Part shown: in pieces, positions 61,077 to 64,000 of the stretch
Position numbering within the stretch: the stretch's first letter is position 1
How the letters are laid out: each line of letters starts with the position of its first letter
Assembly (NCBI GenBank): GCA_028532985.1
Contig: JANCIK010000011.1
Location: 496,001-560,000, forward strand
Direction: 5' to 3'
Length of the DNA: 64,000 bases
Source: Stropharia rugosoannulata
Lineage: Eukaryota; Basidiomycota; Agaricomycetes; Agaricales; Strophariaceae
Position numbers and translations under genes: made by a program
The notes under the pieces: model-generated
The model's input: only the letters and a program-made list of their open reading frames with translations
Told to the model about the DNA's origin: nothing
Databases searched by the model: none

Positions 61077-61999
61077 ATGGCGGATTCCACTTGTTCCGAC
61101 TCGAAGCCACCAGGCGGCCGTGCCAAGTTCAGTCCCTCTGAGTCGCTTCCTATAAGTCCTACAGCAGGTAATGAATCAATTCCTTCAAGTCTTGTCGTAA
61201 CGGTATCACTGACTTGATTGTTTGTCTATGGTAGGAGCAAATCTCTTGGCTGTCGAAAATGGTACTAGCTCCGTCATAGTTGTTTTACAACTAGTACTAC
61301 AACTCAACCGTTTATTGATGGAAAGCAGGTCATTTGGCAAACCATGTCACTGCCGTTGGACTCTCCAATGCGAACACTCACTCCAACTTGTCACAAGTCG
61401 TCCGCCCTAAGTTTAGGCCGGCGCCTCCAAGAAATCAAGCGACTGCAAGAGGTACTTCCTAACTTAGGATATTCCTACTAGTACTAAGACTCAACTGTTT
61501 GTCTATGGAAATAGCGGGCCCTTCGAGATTTTCACGTGCAGAAAATCATACCAACTTTGTTGACCAGACCGAGCTCAAACCATTCATGCAGCCGAACAAT
61601 CTATTTCAACTTGAATACCTTCCGGAAGATAAGCGCCAGGATATCGAAACATGGATTGATGTTGTTGAATCTGCGCAGTTTGTGGTGGAACCTGTGCCAG
61701 ATCATCCAGCCATGAAAACCCTCCCCCTTATGGCACTTGACGTTACAGATTGGAGTATCGCTCGTGCGATAGCCAGACACGACCCAGTCGTGCGCGAGGA
61801 GATTGAGCGCATCGGAAAGGAAGCTGACTGCTTGATGAACAAGATCGATCATTCAAAATGCCCCCAGGATCCAGAGATAATCCAACAGTTCGAGAGCCTT
61901 ATCGGAGATCTGGACGCGCTTTGCATGGCACAACTGCCAAAGATTCGACGTTTCGTCCCGGACTATGAATTGAGGAAGGACAGGGATAATGCGGCTTGA
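61077..61999 (+). CDS. unknown 241-aa protein with look-alike introns
   Basis: Four exons, 61077-61167, 61235-61261, 61329-61451 and 61515-61999, join in phase (all introns phase 1) to 241 aa. The first 90 residues are Ser/Pro/Asn-rich and disordered (MADSTCSDSKPPGGRAKFSP; RPKFRPAPPRNQATA). The rest is acidic and helical, with QLEYLPEDKRQDIETWIDVV, DVTDWSIARAIARHDPVVRE and EIIQQFESLIGDLDALCMAQ. Exon 2 is only 27 nt. The three introns end in closely similar 3' sequences. I do not recognise the family. It is the last gene before the right edge of the inserted block. Confidence 0.65.
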
Positions 62000-63020
62000 G
62001 CATGGATTAGCATTCCATTTTCTTGATACATCTTGACATGTCCTGTATTTTTTTATGCCTTAAGTTTTCAAAATACAAATATTACGTTCATCTTCATTCC
62101 ACTGCAATTTTAAAAATCTGAAAGACCATCATCTGCTAATTCCAGTTAAAAGTGCTCTCATTCATATTTAGGAATTACGTTGGAACAGGCAAAACAAGTC
62201 TATAAATAGTCTGACCTGCCTGATACCATCACGTAGTGATCTTGTTTGAACCTGGGAGTATGCCAAGTTCAGGTACTCACTATCTGATCAATTTGTCTGT
62301 TAACTTACGACAATGACCGGTCAATTTTTTTTAGAAATTGTATACGTCATATAAGAATATATTGGTTATAATTTAGTGGTTCTCTGATACGAAATTGTTA
62401 CGCTTTACCTACGTGTGAATGATTATATAGTCTTTTTGTATAGTTTTACAGCTGCTTATCGTTGTCGTAGTTTCTATGTGGTCTAAGGACATGCAAGCTG
62501 GAATATAATTGATAGAGACTGTGCTATGCTGTCTATTATGTGAGTACATGAATCTTGCATGCTCAAAGAATAAATATTATAAGATTCTACATAAGTGATT
62601 CTGCTCTATTCACATAAACCACTTTGACAGCAAATTCTAATAAGTAGCTAGAAGACTCAGTGCTACATTCTCTATAGCTGAGTAAAGCTATTGAAACCTC
62701 TTGTCTAATCAATATAGACTACACTATGTTATCTAACCTGAAGATAGTTATATTAGGACATAATTGTTCACAAAATTGTAACCAATAGTCATAGTGTTAC
62801 AGTAATATAACGGAATGTACTTAAACTACGGGAATACATTGTTATATAATAGCCTACCAGTGTTATAAACAATTTGGTCCAATTATGAAGTCTACAGATA
62901 CCACGACAAGGTCATTACAAGACATGTTGCAATGTTTTGGTAAAATGACACCAATCATAGCATATTACAGCGGTTATAGCGGGTTGTACTACATTATAGG
63001 ATTTTTCTCGGCCACCTGAT
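62000..63020. other. right end of the inserted block, AT-rich
   Basis: This stretch is strongly AT-rich with no open frame of interest. Reading the split glycopeptide gene through the edge gives a stop at 62915-62917. Confidence 0.5.
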
Positions 63021-63474
63021 GGAGAGGTGGGATTGACAAGACTGAGCTCGATGAGGGTGCAGCCTTCGCCATTAAACCCACAGCCTCCAGTTTGAAGGTA
63101 TCTGAAAAATACATGAAATCAGCCTGCGACATTAGATACAATCAAATAAGGGACCAGACTAACGCGATTGCGGAGAGCAATGGCCCATTGCTTGTAAAAT
63201 CACCCCCAGTCGACAGGACATTCGGGCCCTGGATTAGAGTTGGCTGTGAAACGTTACACATCACGTCATGCGCTGCTTTATATAAAATAGGTAACAGAGC
63301 ACCGTACAGTTCCAAACCCACAGCTAGATAAAATGTTTAGAATTTCGTTGTGCAGCAATGCTAGACATATAAACCACTCAACTTGTTGGTGAAGTGCACT
63401 GTGTGAGTCTCAGCGCTGACGCTGGCAACGACGGAGGCGAGGATGAGCGACAGTACAGCCTTGGAGGAGAACAT
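63021..63474 (-). pseudogene. 5' half of a split glycopeptide-like gene
   Basis: Exons 63383-63474, 63308-63323, 63164-63243 and the start of the fourth (63101 down to the edge at 63021) encode a signal peptide (MFSSKAVLSLILASVVASVS), ETHTVHFTN, the micro-exon for CGFGT, PTLIQGPNVLSTGGDF and YLQTGGCGFNGEGCTLIELS, closing with NPTS. Exon 1 (92 nt) and exon 3 (80 nt) have the same lengths as in the intact gene; the micro-exon is 16 nt instead of 19. After the edge the frame runs into unrelated sequence. The rest of the family (ADISLIPP onward) is missing here and is found at 30973-31436 in the same orientation. Confidence 0.78.
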
Positions 63475-63560
63475 GACTTTCTGTATGAGCTGAGGCTACT
63501 GGGATACTAGTCTGCGAAGTCGGGTTGCTGGAACTGACTGAGGACCTCCAAGTTTTAGTA

Positions 63561-63571
63561 CCCTTTATATA
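63561..63571 (-). promoter_or_regulatory. TATA box of the split glycopeptide-like gene
   Basis: TATATAAAGGG on the minus strand lies about 87 bases upstream of the ATG at 63474. The intact copy has a similar element about 100 bases upstream. Confidence 0.6.
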
Positions 63572-64000
63572 CCTTTCGAGCGCGATCTTTCCGTCACAAA
63601 GAAACGGGTAAAGATATTTGGTGAGGTCATTACAGGTTATTTCGCTCACCTTCCCGCGCAGGAAAAGTCCTGAGTGTGCACAGCAGCCGAAGGTCATGAG
63701 GCAGGTATACCGTGGTGCTCCTGATATCCATCTTAGCCAAATATAGTAGCCGCTGCACTATATTTGGGCAAGCGAGTGATGGCAATGAATATTTCTATTT
63801 TTCTCGGTCATCAGTAGCTGTGCTAAATAAAAATGAGCAGTATGTGGGATTTATAGCCGGGTTAGACGGCTTTCGCAAGGTATGCATGACAAATTAGACC
63901 CACAATGATCTCTGAAGCACGTCCCTTCGGCCAATTCTAGATTCCACATCACTGGGAAGTGTTAGAACCAGTGATATTTTTGAGTGATCTGCTTTGAAAA
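63572..64000. other. no gene seen
   Basis: Open frames at 63410-63697 and 63712-63897 have no features; the first overlaps the glycopeptide promoter. Confidence 0.45.

Larger units (their letters stand above)
31437..63020. mobile_element. putative 31.6-kb inserted block
   Basis: The block separates the two halves of one glycopeptide-like gene. Its left edge reads CATCAG and its right edge CTGAT; the triplet GGA lies just outside at 31434-31436 and again at 63021-63023. Removing the block and one GGA restores an uninterrupted codon series, Asn-Pro-Thr-Ser-Pro-Gly-Ser-Gly-Ser, at the position where the intact copy has its Thr-Pro-Gly-Gly-Gly-Ser loop. A 3-bp duplication fits CACTA/EnSpm-type transposition, and a Plavaka transposase of that group lies inside (40.9-45.0 kb). 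No long terminal inverted repeat is visible, so the class is unproven. The block could also be several nested insertions. Confidence 0.6.

Noticed and set aside
31437..63020. Long terminal inverted repeats of the 31.6-kb block
   Set aside because: Only ATCAG/CTGAT (5 bp) match at the edges, which could be chance, so I do not claim terminal repeats.
1..64000. CRISPR arrays, rRNA genes, complete tRNA genes, LTR retrotransposons
   Set aside because: None was seen by reading; the organism is a fungus and no LTR pair or reverse transcriptase frame is visible.

Overview
The window is nuclear DNA from a filamentous basidiomycete. Genes carry many short GT-AG introns. Several families are typical of Agaricomycetes: FAR-17a/AIG1-like and DUF6534 membrane proteins, a beta-trefoil (I66-like) inhibitor family, small secreted 'glycopeptide'-like cysteine-rich proteins, Plavaka and pogo transposons. 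Family content suggests Ceratobasidiaceae (Rhizoctonia/Ceratobasidium), but this is inference. All gene models were spliced by eye, by matching exon phases; no search was run.

Left part (1-31.4 kb). This is a gene-sparse region with a FAR-17a-like membrane protein (0.4-1.8 kb), a protein with an internal duplication (5.3-6.9 kb), a large GC-rich mitochondrial PPR protein (8.5-11.5 kb), a seven-helix membrane protein (14.3-15.6 kb) and an SDR oxidoreductase (27.7-28.8 kb). Three tandem/dispersed families lie between them. There are four I66-like genes (3.5, 21.7 and 29.2 kb full length; 23.1 kb truncated). Two DUF6534 genes form an inverted pair (18.8 and 25.8 kb), one with a premature stop. 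Glycopeptide-like genes occur at 12.0 kb (intact) and as two half genes at 31.0 and 63.0 kb. An 816-bp foldback element with 349-bp arms lies at 16.2-17.0 kb.

Right part (31.4-63.0 kb). The two half genes of the glycopeptide family join codon for codon if the DNA between them is removed, and both edges carry the same three bases (GGA). I therefore read 31,437-63,020 as a 31.6-kb block inserted into one gene. The block holds a deleted pogo element, a tRNA-like sequence, a broken ABC transporter, an apparently complete Plavaka transposase (40.9-45.0 kb), a tandem pair of small RMI1-like OB-fold proteins (45.5-47.4 kb) and seven multi- or single-exon genes of unknown function that mostly look intact. 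This is the candidate undescribed system of the window: a giant Plavaka/CACTA-like element carrying RMI1-like genes and a suite of unknown genes, or a nested pile of insertions.
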